From NCBI GenBank assembly GCA_022771765.1, contig JALELN010000088.1:1-33687 (forward strand): DNA of 33,687 bases. The letters are read 5' to 3'. A model generated the notes under the pieces. It had not been told where the DNA came from, did no database searches, and saw only the letters and a list, made by a program, of their open reading frames with translations. Both the position numbers and the translations under genes were made by a program. Within the stretch, counting starts at the first letter, position 1, and each line of letters starts with the position of its first letter. The DNA comes from Lachnospiraceae bacterium. GTDB lineage: Bacteria; Bacillota; Clostridia; Lachnospirales; Lachnospiraceae. Shown here one piece after another: positions 20,242-29,211 of the stretch.

Positions 20242-20277
20242 TTGACTTTTATCAGACCATAAGGTATTATAATACCT
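20242..20277 (+). promoter_or_regulatory. Promoter of tRNA-Gly with palindrome over the -10
   Basis: TTGACT (20242-20247), 17 nt, TATTAT (20265-20270); AGGTATTATAATACCT (20262-20277) is a perfect 16-bp palindrome. Confidence 0.7.
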
Positions 20278-20312
20278 GTGCTAAGGAACAGCACAGAAAA
20301 CAACACAGAAAT

Positions 20313-20385
20313 GCGATAGTGGCGTAGTTGGTAACGCGCGACCTTGCCAAGGTCGAGACCGCGGGTTCGAGCCCCGTCTATCGCT
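20313..20385 (+). tRNA. tRNA-Gly (anticodon GCC)
   Basis: Acceptor GCGATAG/CTATCGC, D arm GCGTAGTTGGTAACGC, anticodon arm CGACC-TTGCCAA-GGTCG, T arm GCGGG-TTCGAGC-CCCGT. Confidence 0.95.
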
Positions 20386-20390
20386 CTTGG

Positions 20391-20438
20391 GAATCCTCGG
20401 AAACGCTGACAGATAGCGGGTTCGGGGGTTTTTTATTG
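20391..20438 (+). terminator. Probable rho-independent terminator downstream of tRNA-Gly
   Basis: AATCCTCGG...AGCGGGTTCGGGGGTTTTTT can pair (with G-U pairs) and ends in a T-run. Confidence 0.6.
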
Positions 20439-20613
20439 CCATTTTTTTGAATGCATGTGAAAATTTCTTGTATCAGAGAAAAGTACTATTTTATAAGAAG
20501 TTATTTACATAAGAAAAGACGGAAATGCGGTATGATAAGCTTACAAAAAGTGATAGCCTGAAGGAACGATAAAAACGCAAGAGCCGCAGGTGAGTAACAG
20601 GGGGATAATGACG

Positions 20614-23349
20614 ATGAGAATGATTGTTTTAAAGGACAACTGGACATTGACGGTGCTTGGGAAAAATGTGTATGAGATTCCGGAGACACCGGTTGAAACG
20701 GTAGTGCCATCCACGGTATACAGTACGCTTTTGGAGAAAAATCTGATACCGGATCCGTTCTACCGTGACAATGAGCTGAAAGCGACAAAGCTCATGGAAA
20801 ATGATTTTGTATATGAAACAGATATTGTGATCGGAGCGGAAGAGCGGCAGGCAGATTGTCTGTTTCTTCGTTTTGACGGAATTGACACACTGGCAGATAT
20901 TTATCTGGACGGAACAAAGATCGGTTCTGCCGATAATATGAACCGTGTGTGGGAGTACGATATTACTCAGCTTGTACAGGGCGATGCGACAGACACGGTT
21001 TATCACCTGAAAGTAGTGCTTTATTCGCCTCTTCGATTTATTCAGGAAGAAGATGAAGAATGTCCGGTGGGAGCTTCCTCCGATGCGATGCCGGGCTTTC
21101 CGCATATTCGTAAAGCAGCCTGCATGTACGGCTGGGACTGGGGCCCGAGACTTCCGGATGCCGGATTGTTTCGTGAGGTATCCCTGCAGGCTGTGAAAAC
21201 AGCGCGGCTGGCGCAGGTCTCCATTGCCCAGGAGCATCAGGTGACCGGAAAAACGGTGCATGGTAATGTGGTGGAAGCTGTTCATCTGACTGCGGATGCA
21301 GAGATTGAGTGGATGCCGGGGATCATGGATAAAAAAGCGAAAATTGTGATGACAGTAACTTCGCCGGATGGGTCAGAGGTGCTGACGGCAAAGAGTGCGC
21401 TGACAGATCCGGTTACCGGATCTGCGCCTTCCATGAGATTGTCGGGGTTGACCTGCGATCTGCGCAGCAATCATGTAACGGCTGAACTAACGGTTACCGA
21501 TCCACAGATCTGGTGGCCGAACGGCTATGGCGAACAGCCGTTGTATCAGGTGCGTGTACAACTGATTATGGCAGAGGATGAGGTGCTGGATATCTGGGAG
21601 AAAAAGATCGGACTTCGCACCGTGACCGTCAATACCGATCCGATGCCGGATGAGATCTATGATCCGCATATGAGAGACCAGCAGCCGGATCTGGATGACG
21701 GTGACAGCTATATTACGGCGGAGGGCGGTAAAAAGGTGATTGTCACCGACAAAGAGGCAAAAAAGGTAGAAGGGCGCAACTTCGCAATCGAAGTGAATGG
21801 TCTGCAGATTTTTGCAATGGGCGCGGATTACATACCGGAGGATAATCTGCTGACAAGACAGAACCGCGGGCGCACGGAGAAGCTGTTTCTCACCGCGAAG
21901 GAATCGAACTACAACAACATCCGTGTGTGGGGTGGCGGATATTTCATGGATGACTTTTTCTATGATCTGTGCGACGAGATGGGCTTTCTGGTATGGCAGG
22001 ACTTCCTGTTTGCCTGCGCGTCCTATGAGCTGAGTGAGCATTTTGAGGAAAATGTTTCTGTTGAGATCCGTCAGAATATCCGGAGACTGCGCTCGCATCC
22101 GTCGCTTGCTTTGTGGTGCGGAAATAACGAGATGGAGACGCAGTATGAGCGGCTTGACTGGCCGAAGAGCAAAAAACAGTATTATGACTATATCCGTCTG
22201 TATGAGTACATCATTCCAAAGATTGTAAAGGAAGAAGATCCCACCGCTTTTTACTGGCCGTCTTCTCCGTCATCAGGCGGAAATTACGAAAACAGCAATG
22301 CAGAGAATGTGGGAGACGTTCACTACTGGGGAGTATGGCACGGAAATGAGCCCTTTACTGCATACAGAAAGCATCATTATCGTTTTCTTTCCGAGTTTGG
22401 CTTCCAGTCTTTCCCTGCGCTGCAGACGGTGCGAAGATTCACGGAGAAGGAAGACCGGAATATCTATTCCCGCGTGATGGAGCTGCATCAGAGAAACACG
22501 GCGGCAAATGGAAAGATTATGAACTATATTTCACAGACGTATCTCTATCCGAAGAATTTTGATGAACTGTTGTATATCTCGCAGCTTCTGCAGGCGGACG
22601 CGATCCGCTATGGCGTGGAGCATTTCAGGCGCTTCCGGGGTACCTGCATGGGAACGGTTGTCTGGCAGTTTAATGATATCTGGCCGGTGGCTTCCTGGGC
22701 GAGTGTGGATTATTACGGCAACTGGAAAGCGCTGCAGTATGCAGAAAAGCGTATGTTTGCACCGGTGCTTCTCTCCTGCGAGGAGCACGGCGAGATTGAT
22801 CAGAAGCCCTATGTGAATACGCTTCCGCAGCCGATTGATGTGAGCGCGGATCTGCATGTTGCCAATGAGACGGCAGAGCCTGTGAATGGAACGGTGAAAT
22901 GGTCGCTGCGTCTGCCGGATTCATCTGTTGTCCGGGAGGGAAGCTTTGAGGTAACAGCACCTGCATATGGCGGCGCATGGCTGCCCCATCTTGATTTTAA
23001 TGATCAGGATCCGTTAAAGGTGCATCTGGCATATGAACTGATTGTGAATGGAACCGTGATTTCTTCGGGAACTACGCTGTTTTGCGCGCCGAAGCATTAT
23101 GAATTTTTAGATCCGCAGCTGGAGGTATCCGTGGAGGGAGATACGGTTACCGTGACGGCAAAGAACTATGCGAAGGCTGTCAGTGTGGAGACGGAAAATG
23201 GCGTTTTGCGTCTGGATGACAATTTTGTGGATATGGAGGCCGGAACGCAGGTGTTTCATATTCTGCCGAGCCGTGATTTCACGGATGACGGAACCCATGT
23301 GTCCGGCGCATATCGCGTCCGAAGCGTCTATGAGACCGCAGAGCGGTAA
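20614..23349 (+). CDS. Beta-mannosidase (glycoside hydrolase family 2)
   Basis: LKDNWTLTVLGKN, CMYGWDWGPRLPDAGLFREVSL, GADYIPEDNLLTR, NYNNIRVWGGGYFMDDFFYDLCDEMGFLVWQDFLFACASY, WCGNNEMETQY, FLSEFGFQSFPA. Confidence 0.94.
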   Translation: MRMIVLKDNWTLTVLGKNVYEIPETPVETVVPSTVYSTLLEKNLIPDPFYRDNELKATKLMENDFVYETDIVIGAEERQADCLFLRFDGIDTLADIYLDGTKIGSADNMNRVWEYDITQLVQGDATDTVYHLKVVLYSPLRFIQEEDEECPVGASSDAMPGFPHIRKAACMYGWDWGPRLPDAGLFREVSLQAVKTARLAQVSIAQEHQVTGKTVHGNVVEAVHLTADAEIEWMPGIMDKKAKIVMTVTSPDGSEVLTAKSALTDPVTGSAPSMRLSGLTCDLRSNHVTAELTVTDPQIWWPNGYGEQPLYQVRVQLIMAEDEVLDIWEKKIGLRTVTVNTDPMPDEIYDPHMRDQQPDLDDGDSYITAEGGKKVIVTDKEAKKVEGRNFAIEVNGLQIFAMGADYIPEDNLLTRQNRGRTEKLFLTAKESNYNNIRVWGGGYFMDDFFYDLCDEMGFLVWQDFLFACASYELSEHFEENVSVEIRQNIRRLRSHPSLALWCGNNEMETQYERLDWPKSKKQYYDYIRLYEYIIPKIVKEEDPTAFYWPSSPSSGGNYENSNAENVGDVHYWGVWHGNEPFTAYRKHHYRFLSEFGFQSFPALQTVRRFTEKEDRNIYSRVMELHQRNTAANGKIMNYISQTYLYPKNFDELLYISQLLQADAIRYGVEHFRRFRGTCMGTVVWQFNDIWPVASWASVDYYGNWKALQYAEKRMFAPVLLSCEEHGEIDQKPYVNTLPQPIDVSADLHVANETAEPVNGTVKWSLRLPDSSVVREGSFEVTAPAYGGAWLPHLDFNDQDPLKVHLAYELIVNGTVISSGTTLFCAPKHYEFLDPQLEVSVEGDTVTVTAKNYAKAVSVETENGVLRLDDNFVDMEAGTQVFHILPSRDFTDDGTHVSGAYRVRSVYETAER

Positions 23350-23361
23350 ACAGGAGTGGTG

Positions 23362-24231
23362 TTAACGTCTGTTCTTGCGCGCCTGATTGGGAGTGATTCC
23401 TTTCAGGTGCTTGTAGCAGCGGATAAAATAACTGCTGTCGTTATACCCGACTTCCTGGGCGATAAAGGCAATGTCATGGTTGGAGAAAAGCAGCATGTTT
23501 TCTGCAACATTAATGCGTGTTGCTGTGATATATTCCTTGCACGTCATGCCGTATCTCCGGTAAAAGTTTAAAGAGAAGGTGGAGTGGGACATATGGCACA
23601 TAGATGCCAGCTTTTCCACACTCAGATTTTCAAAATAATGAGTGTCAATATACTCAGCCACCAGGTCAAAGCTGAGAGCATATGAGGGATGGATTGCGGG
23701 GGAAGAGAGCGCGTTTCCATCCCTCTTCCATACTCTGGCGAAGGCTCCGAGTATTTTCAGAAGATCTGCGATCAGAATCATGGAGTAGGCTAATTCCTTT
23801 TTTTCATATTCCTCCAGAATGTCACAAAACAGAGGCAGAAGCTGCATTTGCGCAACCTCCTTCGGAGAGAAAAAGCACCGGTGGAGTGCAGGATTGATAC
23901 TGTGAAGTGCCACCCGCAGATTCAGCCCGTCAGTCTTTAAGGCAGGCAGTGTATCCGGATCGAATTTGATGACATCATAGCGTGCATGCGTTCCCTTGCA
24001 GGAGAGTGCAATGGAGTGGATGCATTTGGGAGGAAACAAAACAACGGAACCGGCACATGCAGTGATTGTTGAATTCCCAAGGGTACATGTAATGGTGCCC
24101 TCCAGAATATAGATTATCTCTATATAGTAATGCCAGTGTGAAGGGATTGGGAGCGGCCATTTTTGGCTGTCAGAGCAGAATGCCTCGTAGGGGGAAGTGA
24201 TAGGATCAATATACTCGTATAAAGTGTTCAT
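23362..24231 (-). CDS. AraC family transcriptional regulator
   Basis: N-terminal cupin-like (HWHYYIEIIYILEGTITCTLG); C-terminal HTH (SVEKLASMCHMSHSTFSLNFYRRYGMTCKEYI...IAFIAQEVGYNDSSYFIRCYKHLKGITPNQARK). Confidence 0.95.
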   Translation of the reverse strand: MNTLYEYIDPITSPYEAFCSDSQKWPLPIPSHWHYYIEIIYILEGTITCTLGNSTITACAGSVVLFPPKCIHSIALSCKGTHARYDVIKFDPDTLPALKTDGLNLRVALHSINPALHRCFFSPKEVAQMQLLPLFCDILEEYEKKELAYSMILIADLLKILGAFARVWKRDGNALSSPAIHPSYALSFDLVAEYIDTHYFENLSVEKLASMCHMSHSTFSLNFYRRYGMTCKEYITATRINVAENMLLFSNHDIAFIAQEVGYNDSSYFIRCYKHLKGITPNQARKNRR

Positions 24232-24254
24232 TGCTTACCTCATAATTTCTTAGA

Positions 24255-24294
24255 AAAATTGCAGCGCATCCGGAAGGATACGCTGCAATTTTGA
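24255..24294 (-). terminator. Rho-independent terminator for the 86-aa membrane protein gene
   Basis: AAATTGCAGCGCATCC-ggaa-GGATACGCTGCAATTT stem with flanking T tract on the minus strand. Confidence 0.8.
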
Positions 24295-24300
24295 TTCATG

Positions 24301-24335
24301 ATAATAGAAAGTTCGCAGAGCGTACTTTCTATTAT
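24301..24335. repeat. Long stem-loop: 16-bp arms with one mismatch, 3-nt loop
   Basis: ATAATAGAAAGTTCGC-AGA-GCGTACTTTCTATTAT, ending exactly at the TAA stop of the minus-strand gene 24336-24596. Confidence 0.75.
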
Positions 24336-24596
24336 TTATTCCTCTGCGCTAAGTCCGTTTAGATAGTCATCCACGGCATTGGTGTTGACTTCTACGGAAG
24401 ATTCTGTGGCTGATGCTGCGTTATTCGACTTCCCGGTTGTCTGATTGTAAACAGAAAATCCGATCCAGACGCAGATGGCTGCGACAATCATGATCCCGAG
24501 TGCGCCAACAGCCACACGTTCCAGTTTTTCCTTTCGCATCTCTTTTTTGCGGTTTGCCTTTTCTTTTTTATGCTGATCTACTTTTGACTGACTCAT
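24336..24596 (-). CDS. Small single-pass membrane protein of unknown function (86 aa)
   Basis: Charged Lys-rich N-terminus, one TM segment (VAVGALGIMIVAAICVWIGFSVY); AGGAGA-type RBS upstream; own terminator. Confidence 0.7.
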   Translation of the reverse strand: MSQSKVDQHKKEKANRKKEMRKEKLERVAVGALGIMIVAAICVWIGFSVYNQTTGKSNNAASATESSVEVNTNAVDDYLNGLSAEE

Positions 24597-24638
24597 AATG
24601 TCTCTCCTTTTGTTTGATAGTGGGGCAGAACCTGAACG

Positions 24639-24653
24639 ATTGGCTCAGCCAAT
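24639..24653. promoter_or_regulatory. Palindrome ATTGGCTcAGCCAAT in a divergent intergenic region (candidate operator)
   Basis: Perfect 7-bp arms between divergently transcribed genes; second IR AACAGTA-n11-TACTGTT at 24658-24682. Confidence 0.4.
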
Positions 24654-24749
24654 AAATAACAGTATACACTATTTTTACTGTTTGTGGTTGAAAAACACAA
24701 AAAATACATATAAAATTGGTAAAAGATTATGCTTTGGAGGAATAACGAA

Positions 24750-25394
24750 ATGAAAACCGGAATTATTTTTGATATGGACGGAACACTGTGGGATTCTGCC
24801 AGAGAGGTAGCGTTGGCATGGAATCAGGTAATTGTAAAAAAGGGTATGAAAACCTTGACAGATCAGGATCTGGAGCGCGTGATGGGTCTTCCGATGGATC
24901 GTCTGGCACGGGCACTATTTCCGGAAATGGATGCGCAGGCATCTTACGATCTCATGGATGCGTGTGTGGCGGTTGAAAATGATTATCTGGAAATGCACGG
25001 CGCAACGCTCTATCCCGGAGTGGAGGAGACACTGCGGGCACTCAGACACACCTATCCGCTCTATATAGTGAGCAACTGCCAGTGCGGTTATATTGAAGCA
25101 TTTCTGGCGTACTATGGATTCAGTGAGTTGTTTTCGGATACGCAGTGTTATGGTGCAAATCAGAAGCAGAAGGGAGAAAACATCCGAATTGTTGCAAAGC
25201 GGAACGCGTTAGACCGTGTGATCTATGTCGGTGATATCGAGGGTGATTATCATGCGACCGTGGAGGCCGGGGGCGAGTTTATTCATGCTGCTTACGGCTT
25301 TGGTACGCTGCCGGTAGAAATTGCAAAAAAAGTACCGGCAATCCGAAAATTTTCCGAACTGCCGGCTGTTATAGAACAGATGTGTAATAAATAA
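24750..25394 (+). CDS. HAD family hydrolase
   Basis: IIFDMDGTLWDSA, YIVSNCQ, KGENI, IYVGDIEGDYHATVEAGGEFI; GGAGG RBS supports ATG 24750. Confidence 0.93.
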   Translation: MKTGIIFDMDGTLWDSAREVALAWNQVIVKKGMKTLTDQDLERVMGLPMDRLARALFPEMDAQASYDLMDACVAVENDYLEMHGATLYPGVEETLRALRHTYPLYIVSNCQCGYIEAFLAYYGFSELFSDTQCYGANQKQKGENIRIVAKRNALDRVIYVGDIEGDYHATVEAGGEFIHAAYGFGTLPVEIAKKVPAIRKFSELPAVIEQMCNK

Positions 25395-25401
25395 TGTTCT
25401 T

Positions 25402-26001
25402 TTATGCAGATGCGTTTGCACCATCGCGAATCCACGCGCGCACATCAGGGATCTGGCTTAAGATGGGAAGCAGTACACAAGCAATGACGATACCGGTAAC
25501 ACCCTGTACGATGTTTGCGGGAATACCTGCTGCAGAGTATGCAATGCCGCCTGCAATGGCAGCAGCGGTAAAGCCGCCGTTGGAAGCTGCGTTTAAACCG
25601 ATCTCAAATAAGAAGTAGCCAAATACCATGATTGCTTCGCCGATGATTCCTCCAAGAATGGTGCGAACGGTAGAAGCGGCTTTGTTTCCGGAAAGCAGCT
25701 GGCTGGTCTTACGGAACAGAACGCCGGCAACCATAGCGGTGAGCGCTTTGATAATGAAGGTGGCGGGAACCCACACCATGTATCCGCTGAACAGGTCAGA
25801 GAGCATGGAACCGATGCCGGCAGCAAGCGCGCCCATTCCGGGACCAAGAACAATGCCGCACAGCAGTACCATGCCGTCACCCGGATGAATGTATCCTCCT
25901 GTGGGAGTGGGGATCTTGATAATCATTGTGCAGATGCAGGTCAGCGCCGCAAACAGTGCGGAGACAACCCATTTTTTTGTTGTGTTTGTATTCATGTTCA
26001 T
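25402..26001 (-). CDS. ECF transporter S component (substrate uncertain; PdxU/HmpT-like)
   Basis: MNMNTNTTKKWVVSALFAALTCICTMIIKIPTPTGGYIHPGDGMVLLCGIVLGPGMGALAAGIGSMLSDL, characteristic of ECF S components. Confidence 0.88.
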   Translation of the reverse strand: MNMNTNTTKKWVVSALFAALTCICTMIIKIPTPTGGYIHPGDGMVLLCGIVLGPGMGALAAGIGSMLSDLFSGYMVWVPATFIIKALTAMVAGVLFRKTSQLLSGNKAASTVRTILGGIIGEAIMVFGYFLFEIGLNAASNGGFTAAAIAGGIAYSAAGIPANIVQGVTGIVIACVLLPILSQIPDVRAWIRDGANASA

Positions 26002-26054
26002 ACCTCATTTCTTTTTGTTTTATTCCCTATAGGACTTCCATGATCATAGGACAA

Positions 26055-26104
26055 AACTGGACTGATGAAAATGGCCAGTTCATATAAAAACAACCATTCC
26101 AGTT
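26055..26104 (-). promoter_or_regulatory. Repeated AACTGG/CCAGTT half-sites upstream of the ECF S component (candidate regulator sites)
   Basis: AACTGG 26055-26060, CCAGTT 26075-26080, CCAGTT 26099-26104 within 50 bp of intergenic DNA. Confidence 0.4.
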
Positions 26105-26203
26105 CGACTGCTAATGAGGATTTTCATGAATTTTTGCATCGTAATTGTGAAAATACGGAACGGTTACAAAAAATGAAAATAAATAGCATTCATATGGGTT
26201 ATA

Positions 26204-26212
26204 TGATATAAT
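26204..26212 (+). promoter_or_regulatory. Candidate extended -10 promoter element for the 7TM kinase gene
   Basis: TGATATAAT (TGn-TATAAT); no convincing -35. Confidence 0.45.
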
Positions 26213-26270
26213 GAGTCGTATAGATTGGTATTTTAGGGATGTACAAGCTTTGTAAGGGGAGGAGTTTGCG

Positions 26271-29177
26271 GTGGGCTATGAGATTGTGCTGCAGTGGTCG
26301 GCAATTATTTTTACAATCTTCGTCCTGGTCTGGACGAATCAGGGGAAGAGTACCGGGGAGAAAAAGGCAGGTATATCATTTCTTGTAATGAATTTGTTGA
26401 TCAATATCGGGTATTTGTTTGAGTTGATGGCAGACAGCAGATCCGCTGCATTTTTATCCATTCAGATCGAATATGCCGGTCTGATTTTTATGGGTTATTT
26501 TATGTGCATGTTTTTTTCCTATTATGTGAAAAGCTATGTGCAGCGCTGGGTTGCGGTCTATACATTGATTTTTGATCTGATCATGTTAATGATTGTATGG
26601 ACAAGCAACTGGCATGAGCTGATTTTTAAAAATGTGAGCTATAATCTTACGGAAGTAGGATACGAGCTGTCCTTTGAGTATGGGGAGTTGTATTTTTTTG
26701 TGGTTCTTGGCTGTGTAGTGGTCCCATTTGTGTTGTCATTGATGCTGATTATTTCTTATATAGGAAGGGAGTGGGTAGCGCGTCTGCGCAGGCAGATTGT
26801 CCTGATGGCAGCATTGCTGTTTTCTTCCTTTGCACTGATGATTTTGTTTTTTGCACAATCGCTTCCGCTTCATTATAATGTGGCAGGACCTTTGGGTATG
26901 GTTTTTGCTGACTGGTTTACGCTTCGCTTTTGGGGAAGGGAAGGCTTTCATCCACAGACGGCTTCTTCGAAAATGGCCTTTGACAATTTGAATGAGGGCG
27001 TACTTATTCTGGACGGGGCTATGCAGCTGATGTTCTACAATCCTGCCGCCAAAGAAATATTTCCGGAGCTGGAGCCGACATCACTTCATCACAATATGAA
27101 ACGTCTGCACAGCGTTCCGTTAGAATTGTTTGAGGAATATGAAAAAAAAGAAATACAGCTGGGCACCCGGCATTATGAAGTCACTCGTTCTAAAGTGCCG
27201 GATGTGCGGGGGGAAATTCGCGGATATGTGATGATTTTTCGTGACCGCACGATGGAGTACAATTATATTGCGGAGATCGAGAACGGCAGAAAAAAGACGG
27301 AGGTCGCCGAGCAGGAAGCTTTGCATGCACTGGGTGAAGCGAAGCGCGCCAACCGGATTAAGGCGGATTTTCTCACAAATATTTCACATGAGATTCGTAC
27401 ACCGATGAATGCGATTGTTGGTCTGGCAGAGCTGATTATTGAGGAAAGCAGGGGAAGAAAGGTATATGATTTTGCGTGTGATATCAAAAATGCGTCTACA
27501 AATCTTTTGGCGGTCATCAGTGATATTCTGAGTCTCTCCAAGCTGGAGGCGGGTCAAATGACGCTCGAACAGGAAGAATACAGCACAGAGCAGCTGCTGG
27601 AGGAGACCTTGCATCTGGCAAAGCTTACTGCTTCTTCCAGAGGGCTTCAGCTGAAGCGTGATATTTCTCCACAGCTTCCCTGTAAACTGGTCGGTGATCA
27701 GATGCGTATTCGCCAGATGATCAATAATTTTCTGGATTTTGGAATGCAGGGGACAAAACGGGGCTATGTGAAGCTCACTGTGACACATAAGTGGCTGAAT
27801 GAGAAGCAGGCACTTATGATCTTTCAGTTTGAGGATACGGGAGATGGTTACACAAAGGAAGAGACAGAGGGGCTGTTTGACAAGTTCCAGCGTATGGACG
27901 ACACAAAGGAGCGCAATTTGGAGAGCATCGGTCTTGGAATCGCGATCACAAAACGTTTCGTAGACCTGATGGATGGCACGGTGGAGATTACCAGTGAGCC
28001 CGGAAAGGGGACGACCTTTACGGTTTGCTTTCCGCAGAAAGTGGCGGATGTTCGAAGCATTGAGCAGCAGCCCTGGCGCAAGCATGACGTGATAGCCGAT
28101 ATCGACCGCGCATTTGTTGTCCCGGATTACCGGGTGCTCGTGGTGGATGACAATAAGATTAATCTGAAAGTAGCATGTGGAGCGCTGGAACCTTACAAAT
28201 TCCTTGTTGATGAAGCAAAGAGCGGCAGACAGGCAATTGATCTGGTAAAGAATCATGTATACGATCTTATTTTAATGGATCATATGATGCCGGAGATGGA
28301 TGGTATTGAGACGACTGATCACATTCGCAATGATTGTGGCGAAAATGGCAAAAAGCCGATTGTGATTGCGCTTTCTGCCAATGCTTACAATAATGCGAGA
28401 GAGATGTTCTTGAACAGCGGTTTTCAGGATTTTATCTCTAAGCCGTTGGATAAAAATGAACTGCATAAGACGTTGTGCAAGTGGATTCCGCAGGAACGTC
28501 GTCAGCCGGTAGAGGGCACGCAGGAGGCGCAGGAGAAGATAGAACGCGCCAGCATGGCTGAGATTTTTATGACCGGCATTGATGTGAATGCCGTGATGGG
28601 CAAACATACGGGGGGGATGGAGGACTACCTGGAGCTGCTGGAACTCTATTATATGGATGGAGCAGAAAAATCCGGCCTCTTGGAGCAGCTGGTGCATGAT
28701 GAGGATTTCAAAAACTATGAGATTGAAGTGCACGGACTCAAGAGCGCATCTGCCAATATCGGTGCGTATGATTTTTCAGAGCTGGCAAAGAGTCACGAGT
28801 TTGCCGCAAAGGAAGGCGACTATCAGATGATCCGTGATGGTCTGCCTAAGCTGTTATCCGAGTATAACTTTCTTCTTCATGAGATCGAGCGGGTATTGAA
28901 AAGCAAGGGCTATTTGAAGGAAGAGGATCCTGCAAATGATACGGACGAGAGTGCTTGTATGCCGCTGGAGGAGACTTATCGGCGCATGGCAGAGATTCTG
29001 GATGACATCGAAAACTTCCGGTCTAAGCCTGCTGCGCAGAAGACGGAGGAGCTTTTGTCGGAAAATATTGAAAAAAGTGCCAAAGACTGCTTGAAAGATA
29101 TACGAAATAGGCTTAAAATGTATGATGACGATACTGCTGAAGATTTGCTGAGAGCTTTTCTTGAAGGAAAAGAGTAA
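26271..29177 (+). CDS. Hybrid sensor histidine kinase: N-terminal 7TM sensor - PAS-like - HisKA - degenerate HATPase - REC - Hpt - C-terminal helical module
   Basis: GTG start; about seven hydrophobic segments in the first 220 aa; HisKA ISHEIRTPMNA; G boxes EDTGDGY and IGLGIAI; REC VLVVDDNKIN...ILMDHMMPEMDG; Hpt HGLKSASANIGA. Confidence 0.94.
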   Translation: MGYEIVLQWSAIIFTIFVLVWTNQGKSTGEKKAGISFLVMNLLINIGYLFELMADSRSAAFLSIQIEYAGLIFMGYFMCMFFSYYVKSYVQRWVAVYTLIFDLIMLMIVWTSNWHELIFKNVSYNLTEVGYELSFEYGELYFFVVLGCVVVPFVLSLMLIISYIGREWVARLRRQIVLMAALLFSSFALMILFFAQSLPLHYNVAGPLGMVFADWFTLRFWGREGFHPQTASSKMAFDNLNEGVLILDGAMQLMFYNPAAKEIFPELEPTSLHHNMKRLHSVPLELFEEYEKKEIQLGTRHYEVTRSKVPDVRGEIRGYVMIFRDRTMEYNYIAEIENGRKKTEVAEQEALHALGEAKRANRIKADFLTNISHEIRTPMNAIVGLAELIIEESRGRKVYDFACDIKNASTNLLAVISDILSLSKLEAGQMTLEQEEYSTEQLLEETLHLAKLTASSRGLQLKRDISPQLPCKLVGDQMRIRQMINNFLDFGMQGTKRGYVKLTVTHKWLNEKQALMIFQFEDTGDGYTKEETEGLFDKFQRMDDTKERNLESIGLGIAITKRFVDLMDGTVEITSEPGKGTTFTVCFPQKVADVRSIEQQPWRKHDVIADIDRAFVVPDYRVLVVDDNKINLKVACGALEPYKFLVDEAKSGRQAIDLVKNHVYDLILMDHMMPEMDGIETTDHIRNDCGENGKKPIVIALSANAYNNAREMFLNSGFQDFISKPLDKNELHKTLCKWIPQERRQPVEGTQEAQEKIERASMAEIFMTGIDVNAVMGKHTGGMEDYLELLELYYMDGAEKSGLLEQLVHDEDFKNYEIEVHGLKSASANIGAYDFSELAKSHEFAAKEGDYQMIRDGLPKLLSEYNFLLHEIERVLKSKGYLKEEDPANDTDESACMPLEETYRRMAEILDDIENFRSKPAAQKTEELLSENIEKSAKDCLKDIRNRLKMYDDDTAEDLLRAFLEGKE

Positions 29178-29211
29178 CTGGAATCAGAGGCGATCATTTA
29201 GGAGAACGAAC

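Noticed and set aside
20386-20440. GCGGGTTCG shared between the tRNA T-arm and the downstream sequence, as a possible integration att duplication
   Set aside because: Only 9 identical bases, no integrase or mobile gene nearby; better explained by the terminator stem.
27384-28256. 290-aa antisense ORF inside the 7TM kinase gene
   Set aside because: Lies opposite a well-supported conserved kinase CDS; low-complexity His/Leu/Gln-rich translation typical of antisense artefacts.
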